A DNA stretch of 64,000 nt from Gigaspora margarita (GCA_009809945.1 WTPW01000693.1:61396-125395); one strand, 5' to 3'. Counted from the first letter of the stretch, positions 33,480-45,660 are shown. Numbers and translations are program-made. The notes: a model not told the origin generated them from the letters alone.

Positions 33480-34200
33480 TATTATATTAGCTAGTTGTAA
33501 AAGTTGGAAAATAAATATAAAGTATTTAGGTTTTTGACTATATGTAATGAGTAAGTTTTGGATAAGATTGAAAATTTAGATAAGACCAATTTTTTTAAGA
33601 TTTGGACTTAAGTTAAAAATATTTTCAATGTTAGTAGCTCTTGTTTTTTGGATCAAATTGCTAAAAGTTTGTAAATTAAATATTATTAGTAAAAACTATG
33701 TTATTAGTGTTTCTGACAAGGAAAGCATTTTTTTGGTTTAAATAGTAAAGAAATAAGATAGTTTTGTTTGAAAATTATTGTAAATAATTATATTTGTAGT
33801 ATTCAATAGAGCATTGGAGTATAAGATTAAAGAGTAATGAAATTTGTAAAGAAATAAGTTTTTTGCATTTTATTAAGCAGAAAAAGGATTTAATTTTGTT
33901 AACAATTGCATCAAATATTGGTTAAGTTGAACTATTTTTATCAAAATAGATACCTAAGTATTTAATAATATTATTAGAATTTCTGGATAAGATAAATTGA
34001 TTATTAAATAGAAAAAGAGAATTTGGGATTTGTAAGATTTAGGTCAAATATAAAGTAAGTCTGATTTTGAAGAGTTAAATTCTATATTGTTGTTATTAAG
34101 GATATTTTGTATAATTTTAGAGGTTTACAAAGTCATGTTGTATTATCTATATAGGCTAATATTGGGATTAAAACACTAGTAGTAGTAGTGTTAGTAATTA
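33480..34200 (-). pseudogene. LINE reverse transcriptase relic
   Basis: Minus-strand fragments include AYIDNTTWLC, in the position of the Y-x-D-D box of LINE RTs, followed by IKYLGIYFDKNS and DAIVNKIKSFFCLIKCKKL of the thumb. The frame changes and stops several times. Stops are mostly TAA or TAG at former sense codons, as expected of old neutral decay in AT-rich DNA. Confidence 0.6.
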
Positions 34201-34224
34201 TCATTAGCAAAATTTATATATAGT

Positions 34225-34345
34225 TATACATCGATTACTAACCAAGTGGATATATATCGATTATAATCACCCCTGCTAGGTTTTATCGATAGTGATTATA
34301 ATTGATATATATCCATGATAGTTGATAATCGATATATAACCAATA
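34225..34345. repeat. AT-rich inverted repeats (ATCGATAT type)
   Basis: GGATATATATCGATTATAAT and related inverted copies fold on themselves around 34280. Similar sequence recurs near 38040-38310. Non-coding. Confidence 0.5.
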
Positions 34346-34499
34346 TAAAAACAATTAATATTTTGATAATAAAAAATATATAATTTATTAAAAAATTCGA
34401 TTTTAAAAAATTTTTAATTTATTAAAAAACTTTATATATTTTATATATTACATAATTACTATATTATCCTATAATTACTGTATATTATCTATAATAATA

Positions 34500-36235
34500 T
34501 AACAAAAACAAACAAAAAAGAGCTAAGCTATACATTTTTTTTGTATAAGGTCCCAGTTTTTGAATCTCTATTTCTAGCGCCATTTCAATACATCGACAAA
34601 ATATGGTACAAAAAAGAAAACGTTAGAAAACGAATAATACTGAAAGACAAAAAACAAACAAGAAAGAGCTAAGCTATATTTTTTTTGTATATGGTCCCAG
34701 TTTTCGAATCTCTATTTTCAGCGCCATTTCAATACATTGACAAAATATAGTACAGAAAAAAAATGTTAGTAAACAAATAATACTGAAAGACAAGAAAACA
34801 AACAAGAAAAGCTATACATTTTTTGTATGCAGTCCTAGTTTTCGAATTACTATTCCTAGTGCCATTTCAATACGTTGACGAAATATGGTACAAAAAAGAA
34901 AACATTAGTAAACGAATAATACTGAAGGACAAAAAAACAAACAAGAAAGAGCTAAGCTATACATTTTGTTGTATACGGTCCCAGTTTTCAAATCTCTATT
35001 TATAGCGCCATTTCAATACATTAATGAAATATAGTACAGAAAAGAAACTATTAGTAAATGAATAATACTGAAAGAAAAAAAAACAAACAAGAAAAAGCTA
35101 TAGGTTTTTTTGTATATGGTCCCAGTTTTCGAATCTCTATTTCTAGTGCCATTTCAATATGTTGATGAAATATAGTACAGAAAAGAAAATATTAGTAAAC
35201 AAATAATACTGAAAACAAAAAAAAACAAACAAGAAAGAGCTAAGCTATATGTTTTTTTTGTATATAGTCCCAGTTTTCAAATCTCTATTTCAAGCACCAT
35301 TTCAATATGTTGACAAAATATGGTACAGAAAAGAAACTATTAGTAAATGAATAGTACTGAAGGACAAAAAAAAACAAACAAGAAAAAGCTATACATTTTT
35401 TTTGTATATGGTTCCAGTTTTCGAATCTCTATTCCTAGTGCTATTTAATATGTCGACGAAATATGGTACAAAAAAGAAAAAAATGTTAGTAAACGAATAA
35501 TACCAAAAGACAAAAAAAACAAGAAAGAGCTAAGCTATACATTTTTTTTGTATATGGTCCTAGTTTTTGAATCACTATTTCTAGTGCCATTTCAATACAT
35601 CAACAAAATATAGTACAGAAAAGAAAATGTTAGTAAATGAATAATACTAAAAGACAAAAAAAACAAACAAAAAAAAGCTATACTTTTTTTTGTATATGGT
35701 CCCAGTTTTCAAATCTCTATTCCTAGTACCATTTCAATATGTCGACGAAATATGGTACAGAAAAAAAAATGTTAGTAAATGAATAATACTAAAAGACAAA
35801 AAAAACAAACAAGAAAAAGCTATATATTTTTTTTTTGTATGCAGTTCCAGTTTTTGAATCTCTATTCCTAGTGCTATTTCAATACATCGACGAAATATGG
35901 TACAAAAAAGAAAATATTAGTAAATCGATAATACTCAGTTTTCAAATTTCTATTCCTAGTGCTATTTCAATACATTGAAGAAATATGGTACAAAAAGAAA
36001 ATGTTAGTAAATGAATAATACTGAAAGACAAAAAAAAACAAATAAGAAAAAGCTATACATTTTTTTTGTATATAGTCCCAGTTTTCAAATCTCTATTCCT
36101 AGTGCCATTTCAACACGTTGACAATATATGATACAGAAAAGAAAACATTATAAACGAATAATACTGAAGACAAAAAAAACAAACAAGAAAGAGCTAAGCT
36201 ATACATATTTTTTTTGTATATGGTCCTGGTCTTTG
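34500..36235. repeat. Tandem array of about 12 units of about 143 bp
   Basis: Each unit contains GTATATGGTCCCAGTTTTCG, then a GCGCCATTTCAATAC-like block, AAATATGGTACAGAAAAG, a GTTAGTAAACGAATAATACT-like block and an A-rich AAACAAACAAGAAAGAGC segment. Unit starts fall near 34538, 34684, 34823, 34966, 35110, 35254, 35398 and so on, with one shortened copy near 35930. Copies differ by 10-20 percent by eye. Frames inside it are chance. Confidence 0.9.
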
Positions 36236-36589
36236 AAACTTCATTTCTGGCTCCAAAATCTCTATTGCACCTTTTACGGTGAAGTACAAGCCTAAAAAAG
36301 AAGCAAAATATTAGTAAGAACAAAGAAAAAATATCAAAAATATAAAATAAGAAACTGGTACTTATCTTTTGTACCAGTTCTGGCTCCAAGATCTTCTTCT
36401 AATGCACCTTTTCAACAAAGCATGTACTTATTTTTTGTATATACGAAAAAAACTTTTAAATTTAAAAATAGTAGATTAGGGTAGGGACATTTATTAGTTG
36501 ATTTCCACCTCTTAAGTGGGTACCCCTCTCCCCCACCTGATACTAAAATTAGCCAATCAAATTCAAGCAAATAATATATACTGACTGGA

Positions 36590-37905
36590 CTCAAATTAAA
36601 CTTTAGTCAAGTCTGAGTTGGGTTCAAATTTAGTCTGAAGTCTGCAAACTAGTCTGAATCTGAATATGTATATATGTATTTTTTGGTGATGAACAAGTTT
36701 ATTTAGTGCATGAAGTTAGAATTAATTAGTAAAATTTTGTGAATCATAAGATTTTATAGAATATTATTAATAAAATTTTATAAATTTTATAATTCACAAA
36801 TTTTTATTAATTAAGTCTAACTTTATGCACTAAGTAAACTTGTTCCATATCCAAAAAACTTCAAATCAGCAGAAATGTTTTTATTTTACTTAAAATTTAG
36901 ATATTAGATGCATGGTTTTTGATTTTTGATCACAAAAGTCAAATTTCTTCAAATTTTAAATAAAATAAAAACAATTTTGCCAATTTAATATATTTTTAGG
37001 TGCTGTATAAGTTTACTTAGTGCATTAAGTTAGGATTAAATAGTAAAATCTTGTAAATCATAAGATTTTATAGAATTTTATTAATAAAATTCTATACAAT
37101 CTTATAATTCACAAATTTTTATTAATTAACACTAACCTTATGCACTAAGTAAACTTGTTTAGTATCTAAAAATACATCAAATCAGTATAATTATTTTTAC
37201 TTTAAAATTTAGAAAATAGATGTATAATTTTGGATTTTTGATCAAAAAAGCCAAATTTAGGCATCTTATTTCTAAAATAAAAACTATACTAGCAATTTAA
37301 TGTATTTTTAGATGCTGAACAAGTTTACTTAGTGCATTAAATTAGAATTAATTAGTAGAATTTTGCGAATAATAAGATTTTGTAGAATTTTATTAAGAAA
37401 ATTCTATAAAATTTTATAATACAAAATTTTACTAATTAATTCTAATTTAATGCACTAAATAAACTTGTTCAGCACCTAAAAATACATTAAATTGCTAGTA
37501 TAGTTTTTATTGTACTTGGAATTTGGAGAAAAGATGCTTAAATTTGACTTTTTTGATCAATAATCCAAAATTATGCATCTATTCTCAAAATTTCAAGTAA
37601 CATAAAAATAATTATGTAATTATGCCAATTTGATGTATTTTTAGATGCTAAACAAGTTTACTTAGTGCATAAAGTTAGGATTAGTTAATAAAAATTTGTG
37701 AATTATAAGATTTTATAGAATTTTATTAATAAAATTCTATAAAATCTTATAATTCACAAAATTTTACAAATTAATTCTAACTTAATGCACTAAATAAACT
37801 TGTTTAGCACCAAAAAATACATATAAATATATTCAGACTCAGACCAGCCTGCAGACTTTAGACTAGACTCGAACTGAGCCATAATTGAGTCTAAGTTTGA
37901 TTAAG
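36590..37905. mobile_element. Composite foldback element: four tandem long hairpins inside inverted flanks
   Basis: Hairpins of about 185-190 bp lie at 36676-36862, 36989-37177, 37301-37490 and 37633-37822. Each has arms containing AACAAGTTTACTTAGTGCA and its complement, at a spacing near 315 bp. Outside them, CTGAAGTCTGCAAACTAGTC (36640) and CAGCCTGCAGACTTTAGACT (37846) form an inverted pair extending about 90 bp. Spacers between the hairpins are also related. No coding capacity. Confidence 0.82.
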
Positions 37906-38784
37906 CAATTTCTCAACCCAAATTTGTAATTTTATTGGCTAATAATACTATATTATAGCACCTGTCAATCCCTCTGACCCCCTCCCCCCCAAAAAATCAG
38001 GTGATAAATGTCTTTACTCTTATCTATGATCAGTAATGTAGATTGTAATATATAAAGTTAAATAGTAGATCATAACATGTTAATCAACTGTTATATATTG
38101 ATTATTAAAAAATTTCCTAACGATAGATGTATTTTAATTATATAAAATATAAATTGATTCAAAACATATAATTGAAAATTAATGATTAAAAAAATTTGAT
38201 AATAATTGATAAATATATTTTTATCAATATGCATCTACTAATTGAATTATATCGATTCCTGATATATATTGAGTAATAACAGGTTTATCGATATTGAATG
38301 GATTATACATTGTATCAAAAAGCCTAAATTTTAGTGTGTAGGAGTAATTTGGCGAATTAATAGTATCTTATGTGATCCAGTAGTCAGAATTGAATAATTT
38401 TTATACCATTCGATTTGCCTCGATAAGATGAATTGAATAATATAAAGTTTATCTGATTCTGATTACTAGATTACAAAAAATCATCAATTATATATTGCAC
38501 CAAAATGATCCTTGTGAGGTAATTTGATGAAGTGTAAACATAACAAAGAATTGAAAATATCTTGTGACCCAGTGATCAGACCCAGATGAGCTTGGTACCA
38601 TTCAATTCGTCTCATCGAGGCAAATCGAATAATATAAAAATTATTCAATTCTGATCATTAGATCATTCAATACCAAAATTTGCCAAATTACTCCTCTTTG
38701 TCAAATTACCCCTTTCTACCTTATATTTTTTTAATATCAAAGTTTTTGCTATGGAAAAAGGCTTTTATTCAAGTAATCAGATTA
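37906..38784. repeat. AT-rich interval with two copies of the dispersed palindrome
   Basis: CCATTCGATTTGCCTCGATA (38408) and CCATTCAATTCGTCTCATCG (38598), each followed by inverted complements, belong to the family described in the findings. 37970-38000 has a C-rich patch resembling, inverted, the G-rich patch near 26320. No gene. Confidence 0.55.
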
Positions 38785-39160
38785 CAGGTGCCTCTAGGCA
38801 ATGTTGTATACAGACATTGTCCTGTCAATTTTACAGGAACATGAAAATCCAGGATGGGACATCCGGACATGTCTGCAATAATGTTCTAGCATGATATTGT
38901 ACATGGACAATGTCATATTGATTTTTAACTATGTCCCTACTATGTCCGGGACATGTTTGCTAGATAAAACCAATCAAATTATAGAATTATACAGACCCTT
39001 GGTTTGTGTTATATAAAGGATACAAAGAATTTTATTGGCTGTTAATCATGTGTTGATTAGCCAAATGTCTAGAACAAAAATATTCTAGGCAGACATGTTC
39101 TGGACTGTCCACTATCCGTGTCTGTGTCCATGACAATACTGCCTCCAAGGGCACCCTGAC
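38785..39160. mobile_element. TIR element with AGGTGCC-type ends, about 375 bp
   Basis: Left CAGGTGCCTCTAGGCAATGT and reversed right CAGGGTGCCCTTGGAGGCAG are related over about 26 bp with small gaps. The interior repeats GTCC and GGACA motifs (ACATCCGGACATGTC, CCGGGACATG). Non-coding, no target duplication seen. Confidence 0.6.
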
Positions 39161-39164
39161 ATTT

Positions 39165-39545
39165 GTTACAAAGATGAAAGTACAACTAGCCACATGTACA
39201 ACTTTTGGTTGTCTAATTTAAGTAGTCTGCCTGAAGGTTCTACACTAGTTGCCATACCTGCAACCAAACTAGGGGGTTGTCTATTTAAACCCTCTGGTTC
39301 CCGCTCTTTCTGTTAATTTTTCTTGTATTCTAGTACAGTCCTCTGTTACATAAGTCAGTCAAGGCCAGTTCTAGATGTATTGCAGAATCCTTTTAGGACT
39401 AGTTTATCCTCACAAAACACTTGGTAGAGCAGTTCCTGTCCTATACAGTAATTATCTACACTTCTGTAACTTACGCATCTACTGGAGCAGACCACTTGCA
39501 GTCCAAAGGTTATCTAAACCACTACCATTACCTACTTTCACCTAG
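39165..39545 (-). mobile_element. SINE fragment, 5'-truncated
   Basis: The minus-strand 3' 130 bp (GAACCTTCAGGCAGACTACT, then GTACATGTGGCTAGTTGTAC) matches the 3' part of the SINE at 47247-47951. The upstream part (39300-39545) is GC-richer and carries no recognised tRNA-like head. Confidence 0.7.
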
Positions 39546-39832
39546 TGAATGGAATTGATTATATATACTCGATCATTGATTGATTTAGAACAATGATCGA
39601 GCAGCAATTAATGAGCTCAAGCAAAAATAAGTTAATCAATAATTGATAATGCTGATCGATCAAATAAGTGTATATATTGATCGATTAAAAATTTTTTTAT
39701 ATTAATTGTAAGCAAAATTGAATTAAATAGAAATTTTATTTTTTTTATTTAATAATAAATGAATCCTCACAATATACATGCATTAGATATAAATAATGTT
39801 TTAATAGCAGATATTTATTTTTAAAAAATTCT
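39546..39832. other. AT-rich spacer with ATCGATC-type repeats
   Basis: ACTCGATCATTGATTGATTT, CTGATCGATCAAATAAGTG and related segments resemble 44105-44290. No gene. Confidence 0.45.
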
Positions 39833-39985
39833 TAAAAGTATTAAAAATAAGCACAGTACCCTCTATCCTACTTTTTCTAATTTTAGATTAGTGGCAAAAT
39901 AAAATATTTAATTAAGTTATTCTTGTTAACTTGGAAGTTGAAAAAAGTAGGGTAGAGGGTGCTATGCTTATTTTTAATACTTTTA
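39833..39985. mobile_element. MITE of about 153 bp with 43-bp inverted ends
   Basis: The left end TAAAAGTATTAAAAATAAGC and its mirror at the right GCTTATTTTTAATACTTTTA continue through a CTCTATCCTACTTTTT-type block. The short interior is non-coding. A few TAACCCTAAACCCTA-like bases follow at 39993-40020. Confidence 0.78.
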
Positions 39986-40428
39986 TTATTAAAACTAACC
40001 CTAAACCCTAACCTAATCCTAAAAAAAACTCCTAACAAAAGGCCCTAAAAATTTTTAAAATTTTCATAATAAATAGTTAAAATTTCTAGCATCAGCCATT
40101 TCTAGCATCAGCCGCAACAATAATTCTTTTTGCTTTATTCATTTGAAATGAAAAAAATTGGATTGAATGATAACACATATTTATTATTTCAGCACAATAT
40201 GAATTTGGTTTTTGCTAAAGAGGTAACAAATACTTTGATGCTTTATTAATATGTTTTAAAAATAACTTGCAGAGCTTAATGATTCTACTCTAATTTCAAA
40301 GATTATAGCTCAACAAGATAATTTGAACAAGACTTTTAGACAAGGAACAATTGATTATAACAAAATTTAGAGATAAGTATCTTAACTACTTAGAGTCAAC
40401 AAATTAAGCCTTTTCATGAGTTGTATTA

Positions 40429-40674
40429 TATGGGGTCTTTGCCTTGAAAATGACCTTATGGGACTATATAGATCTTATTGATTAAAATTAAAATTTCTAG
40501 CTATCCAATAATCCAATCCAAATAAAGTTACTTTCATTTTGTAGAGCTTAGTGAGTTTTACAAAATAAAAAAAAGTTTATTTGAATTGGATTACTGGATG
40601 GCTAGAAACTTTAATTTTTATTCATAAGATCTACATAGTCCTGTAAGGTCATTTTCAAGGCAAAGACCCCATAT
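40429..40674. mobile_element. Foldback MITE of about 246 bp
   Basis: Arms of about 110 bp begin ATATGGGGTCTTTGCCTTGA and end with the inverse TCAAGGCAAAGACCCCATAT. They include matched GATCTTATTGATTAA-type and CCAATCC segments. The loop is about 25 bp. Non-coding. Confidence 0.82.
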
Positions 40675-40696
40675 GTCGCTTCATGTGTTATAAGTT

Positions 40697-40792
40697 GAGG
40701 TGTAGGCGAATCATTCCAATGATTACTGTAACTAGTTACGGCTTAAGCTATAACATCATTGGGACATCATTGGGATGATTCACCCACACCTC
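40697..40792. repeat. Short hairpin next to the foldback MITE
   Basis: GAGGTGTAGGCGAATCATTC pairs with GATGATTCACCCACACCTC around a loop. The right arm contains a local CATCATTGGGA duplication. Confidence 0.7.
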
Positions 40793-41059
40793 TAGTTATG
40801 AGCCATGAGTTGCATCATGTATCACCTATCGTTAGATAGTACCCAGAGTACTTTGTATAGAACTAAGTACTTTGTTAAGACCAGTACTATATTTGCATTT
40901 AAATAGCAAATATGCCCAAATTTTAATTATTATTTTATGCATAAAATTATAAGCAGTGCTATATGATAATCTGCTGATTTTCTGAGTAATAGATGGTTTT
41001 TAGAATTATGCTAGCTAAAAATACTATAAAATGTTTATTAATATTTAGGAATTGAATCA

Positions 41060-41760
41060 ATGAGAAAAGAAGCAAATGAGGAGGAAGAGACTGAGAAAGA
41101 AGCCAATAAAGAAACTGATAAGGAAACTAATGAGAAAATTGATTATATCAATAGACCAAATATTACTAAAATTCTTAATTTAGTCAAAAATACAATTCAT
41201 GATGCTCATTTGAATTATTTTGATTCTCTACCAAATTCAGTTTTACTTACAAGTATTTTAGATCCAAGATTCAAAAAAATGAAATGATGGCTAGAAGAAG
41301 AAAAAGAAAAAGCAATCACATTATTAAGATCGGAATATACCTTTTTTAAAAATAAGAAGCATTTAAATCATAATCAAGAGTCTATTAATAAAAATAGAGA
41401 TCATTTTAAGAATAAAAAAAAAGCAATCAGTGATTTTAAGTCATGCCTGTTTGAAGAAGAAGAAGAAAAGATTATTAACAAAGATGAAATTGATCATTAT
41501 TTTAAATTTTGAACACTACAAGCTACTAGTAAAAATATATAAATAAATGGTAGAAGGATAATAAAAAAGATTTTCTTGTTCTTTTCAAGATATCTCAAAA
41601 ATATTTAGATACTTCCGCAACTTCTGTTCCAAGCAAACATCTTTTTAGTAATGCAGGTAAGCAAATAATATGTGAAAGAAACAGGCTTAAGCCTAACATG
41701 ATTAATGAACTTCCTTTTGTTAAAAGAAATAGCAAATATTATAATTTTTATTATTAGAAA
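41060..41760 (+). pseudogene. hAT transposase relic, C-terminal part
   Basis: The first 75 codons are open and read SVLLTSILDPRFKKMK, the hallmark LLDPRFK stretch of hAT transposases. After a stop, coding-like sequence goes on in shifting frames, with a Glu/Lys-rich linker. It reaches a dimerisation domain: KYLDTSATSVPSKHLFSNAG, then CERNRLKPNMINELPFVKRN. The N-terminal zinc finger and most of the catalytic core are not visible upstream. Dead, with at least two stops and a frame change. It is the only hAT protein trace among several hAT-like non-autonomous elements here. Confidence 0.85.
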
Positions 41761-42006
41761 ATTATAAATTTTACTACTATGCTTTTCAAATTTGTTTAAC
41801 TGTCAAATAATTAGCATTATTTAGAAATCAACAAGATTTTTTAAATTTTTATTTTTTTTTTGCAAAATTATTACTTAAAAAATAGTAACTTCAAAGATTA
41901 TCACATTTCAGTTTTTAGTATTATCAAATATATGTAGAATTTTGTAATAAATTAGTAAAATTTTAGTGTTTATTGCCTATGTTTTCATAAATATTTAAAT
42001 TGCCTA

Positions 42007-42966
42007 CCGTATAAGCGCGAAATAACGGGCTAGGGCATTATTTCGAAATCCGGACACCCCCAAAATAACATATAGTGTCTCGAATTAACGCCCATGCGCG
42101 TCCCGAATTAACGCGCCCCAGATATAACCGGTAATTGATTCGTGCGGCAATTCAACTGCATCGTTGACATGGGCCATAAAAACTTATATTTATGGCTGTT
42201 CTTATCTATATAGTAAATAATTTACCGAATGATTATTTTGCCGCTTCAATAAGTTTTTGATTTTTGGTAATGCAATATCTTGTTATTTACAGCTGATTCG
42301 AAAATTAGTGGGACATTTGAAAAATTTTCTTGTTTTTGAAACCTTTCGGTTTCGTCTTATGAAACATCTAACTCTTCGGAAACCATGTCACAGTCTTCGG
42401 AACTTCGATCCGATAATGGCGATGCGATTTCCGAAGAGTTAGATGATTCATCCGAAAGGTTTCAAAAACGAGAAAATTTTTCAAGTGTCCAACTAATTTT
42501 TAATCAGCTGTAATATAAGTGATAAGGTTAAATAAAATTCGAGCCAATCATTTATGTGAGATTGGATAATTATTAAGAATAAAAGTGACTACTGTATTTG
42601 ATCAGAAATTATAAGCCCGATTATGAATTTCTTATGAGTCGATTATGAATTTTTGTATGCATATAACCTAGTTGCTTATAAATGTCTGTACATATGCACC
42701 TGATTACTTATAAATTTTAGTACTCTTATTATAATTTTATATGCTTAGATGATTTATCACTTTGTTACCCCCTTTATAATTTTTAAATATATATTTATAG
42801 AACAATATTTTTAGGTCTTATTATGCAAGTTGCATGCGCGTTATTTTAAAAATATTTGGCTCCGAAAATCAGTTCTTATTTCGAAATAACGCGCATGCGC
42901 GTACTCGAAATAACGCGCCGGTCAATCAATTAACGCGCAGGGGAGCGTTATTTCGCGCTTGTACGG
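42007..42966. mobile_element. TIR element with GC-rich ends and TA target (960 bp)
   Basis: Ends CCGTATAAGCGCGAAATAAC and (reversed) CCGTACAAGCGCGAAATAAC differ at one of 20 positions and are flanked by TA. The terminal 100 bp on each side carry repeated AATTAACGCG/GCGCGTTA motifs, strikingly CpG-rich for this window. A nested hairpin lies at 42291-42511. No transposase. A diverged left end of the same family is at 31253. Confidence 0.87.
42291..42511. repeat. Long hairpin nested in the GC-rich TIR element
   Basis: CAGCTGATTCGAAAATTAGT and its near-complement ACTAATTTTTAATCAGCTG bound arms of about 90 bp with ACCTTTCGGTTTCGTC-type and CTAACTCTTCGGAAACC-type blocks. The only frame inside is chance. 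Confidence 0.75.
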
Positions 42967-42969
42967 TAT

Positions 42970-43789
42970 CCTAATAAATTCAATTTTGATATATATCAGT
43001 TAAAGCTAATTTTATCAGTAGTTGTAATAATATTTATTTTTGGCCAGATTTATAGGTTGACTCAACTTTCACTTGAGTTGCCAAAACTCAAACAGGTCAC
43101 CAATCTACTCATGAGTGACCTGGTGGTACTTACTTGGGCTCAATAACTAGATAAATCCAATATTATAAAACATAGTTTAGAAAATATTTAGTATATAGTT
43201 TATTTTAAATACCTATTAATAAATATTTTTTATAGTCTAAAATTTTACAGTTAATTAGAGTGCTTTTCAGATTACTAATAATCAGATTGCACATAAAATT
43301 CTTAAATTCGTATACTTATTTTAATAAAATAAGAAAATATATTTATTTTTTGATTAAAATTCAAATAGAGATTATACCTATTAGGAAAACCTTTACCTAG
43401 TTACTATTAAATTACCTAGATATCCAGATAAATTATTATGTCATGCAATTGCAAGTTCTACCCAGGTATAATCACTAAATTTGAATACACTTATTTATAT
43501 GATCCTATTAGAAAATTGTTAATTGATACTGCTTCTAATATGTTTTATGTTTAACATACCTAAAATTTCACATCAACAACGTCAAAATTAAAAAATAAAT
43601 ATTTTTTTAAAAACACTTATCTGAATAAGGCTTTACTAAAGTTCTGGATAAAGAAATTGACGAACTATTAGAATTGTGTAAAAAACAATTAAATATACTG
43701 ATTTTTTCAAATTCTTTTGCTTAATTATTATATTTTGCTTGAAAGTTCTCTTTGAAGGCATATTAATATATAACTTAAGTATATTTGTT
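42970..43789. other. AT-rich interval, no recognised feature
   Basis: A short patch at 43060-43150 repeats ACTTGAGTTG/CACTTGAGTT and CTCATGAGTGACC motifs in inverted arrangement. No gene. Confidence 0.45.
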
Positions 43790-43960
43790 AAGCTATATAA
43801 AAAAAAATCTAAGTGAAGATTTAATTAGTTATATAAAAAATAATTTAAAAAAGTTTAATAAGTTATATAAACAATAATTTGAGCAAAGATTTAGTAAGTA
43901 ATATAAAAAATAATTTAAGTGAAGGTTTAGTAAGTTATATAAAAGGATAATTTGAATAGA
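43790..43960. repeat. Tandem repeat of about 40-45 bp units, four copies
   Basis: Units built on AAGTTATATAAAAAATAATT followed by a TAAGTGAAGATTTAGT-like block. Diverged. Non-coding. Confidence 0.65.
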
Positions 43961-44104
43961 ATTAAAATTTGCTAGTCAATTATTAAAAAACTTTCATTTT
44001 TTTATACAGTAAAATTATAAAGTCAGAGCTAATGTAATTACTAGCTAACTGCAGATTAGCATTTTAAGAGATTCCTAATTTTTAATGAAGTATTTAATTT
44101 GGTA

Positions 44105-44314
44105 AATAAAATATAATCAAGCAATGATTGGCCCAATAATTGATCAATTATGTATACTCAAGGTTACAAATTATATGCTTGATCAATTATAATCGATCAA
44201 GCATGCATAATTGAATTTTGATCGATTAAAAATTTTTTTTAGGTTAATTATCGATTAAAAATTTTTTTTAGGTTAATTATCGATTAACAATATTTTTGTC
44301 AAGTCACTTCTCTA
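44105..44314. repeat. ATCGAT-rich inverted and tandem repeats
   Basis: GATCAATTATAATCGATCAA forms inverted pairs. TTTTTTTTAGGTTAATTATC is tandemly duplicated (44238 and 44261). Confidence 0.55.
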
Positions 44315-44822
44315 CTTTTGCAAGGTTCATGCCAATCCTAGCACCCACCTCACCATCCTACTAGTCCTTACACCAGGTTCACAAACTTCCAAACCAGTTA
44401 GTCCAGAAGGGTCAATATGGCAGTCTTTCCTTGGTACCTACTGCCAGAACATAGGTCCTTTTTCTTCATTGTGACTCCAACAGCCAGGTTGGTGGACCCC
44501 CTTCTCGAGAGTTTTGTTGTCTGATTCTCTGGCTCCGGTTTCTGATATTATGCTTTGGTAGTACTATCAAAGATCTTTGCTACTTCTTTACTTGGGACTT
44601 GCTAAACGGGTTTCCATTTCTCTGATTCCCTGGATTTTGCGTGCCCGGGGCTCCTATTTGAGATAGTATACCAAGGACTACAGGTGATGTACCCAACCGA
44701 TCGATGAGAAACAGTTACTGGAACACAGATCTATTTTCCAAAGCATCACTAGTGGGATTTAAACTCTAGATCTGCCACTTGGGGATGACAACTTACCAAC
44801 TTCCCTAAGTTGCCATACTCTA
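44315..44822 (-). mobile_element. tRNA-derived SINE, about 510 bp
   Basis: The minus-strand head reads GGCAACTTAGGGAAGTTGGT and AAGTGGCAGATCTAGAG, then TTTAAATCCCACTAG. It parallels box by box the head at 47247 (GGTGCCTTAGAGAAGTTGTT, AAGTGGCAGGTTGACAG, TTCAAATTCCACTA). The body is GC-richer than the surroundings. No target duplication was found, perhaps because the 3' flank is itself a repeat. Confidence 0.72.
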
Positions 44823-45152
44823 TTAGTAATTATATTTAAGGAGATTGTGAAGCAATTTTAAGTAAATAGTTTTGGAGTTTTGGTAATAAAGATAAGAATT
44901 AGGTTATAGAAATTTTCTAAAGTAAAGAAGAGTAAGTCTCTCTTTGTTCTATTCCATATTGGATACTAATAGAAAAAGTGCAGTAATTATTCTTGCTTGT
45001 TTTGATGAATATAGTTTAGTAATTAGATTGATACCTGAACTAGAAATGTCAATTCTTTAACAAATATTTTGAAAATGTGAAATATTGATTTTGTTAAAGG
45101 CTTTGGACATATCTTGAAAAGAATCCAAGCTTCTCTGTTGTATATTTTATAG
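44823..45152. other. AT-rich interval, no recognised feature
   Basis: T- and A-rich with no frame or repeat that stands out. Confidence 0.4.
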
Positions 45153-45282
45153 TACAGTCGCACTCCTATAAATGCACACCCCCTAAGTGCAAACCCTTCC
45201 TATATGCAAACCATAGCTTGGTCCCGAGCTTGGGACTTAGTCACCCTCCATATTCTGCATATGCATGAGATTTTGGGGTTCT

Positions 45283-45555
45283 GTATATATAGGCTTGGTG
45301 CTACAGAAAAGGGGGAAATCGACAAAAAAAAAGATCTTTGGAAAATCAATTTTTATGTTATAAATTTTATAATAAGCTATAAGAAATTATAGATTTTGAA
45401 GAACTATATTGCAAAATTTTATTAATACAACTACTTTCGTGTCTTAAATAAAAAATGATCCTAATTGTATTCTAAATTAATTTATATAAAAAAAATTAAA
45501 TTTCAAAATTTTGTTATTTTCCCTCTTTTCTGTAGCACCAAGCCCATATATATAC
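45283..45555. mobile_element. Nested TIR MITE, about 273 bp
   Basis: Left GTATATATAGGCTTGGTGCT and reversed right GTATATATATGGGCTTGGTG continue as CTACAGAAAAG on both sides, giving TIRs of about 35 bp. AT-rich interior. Confidence 0.72.
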
Positions 45556-45660
45556 ATTCCTGTAAATGCATGCACGTGATTAATTTTAAAGCTAGCCATA
45601 ATAATACTAGATTTTTTATAGCTTATTTTCAAATATAAACGATTTTTGGCTAATCGCCAA

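Noticed and set aside
36099-36389. 96-codon hydrophobic minus frame
   Set aside because: Lies in the end of the 143-bp tandem array; chance frame.
39993-40021. Interstitial telomere repeat (CCCTAA)
   Set aside because: Only about 25 degenerate bases; too short to be meaningful.
42257-42442. 61-codon frame
   Set aside because: Falls inside a hairpin nested in a transposon; no protein features.
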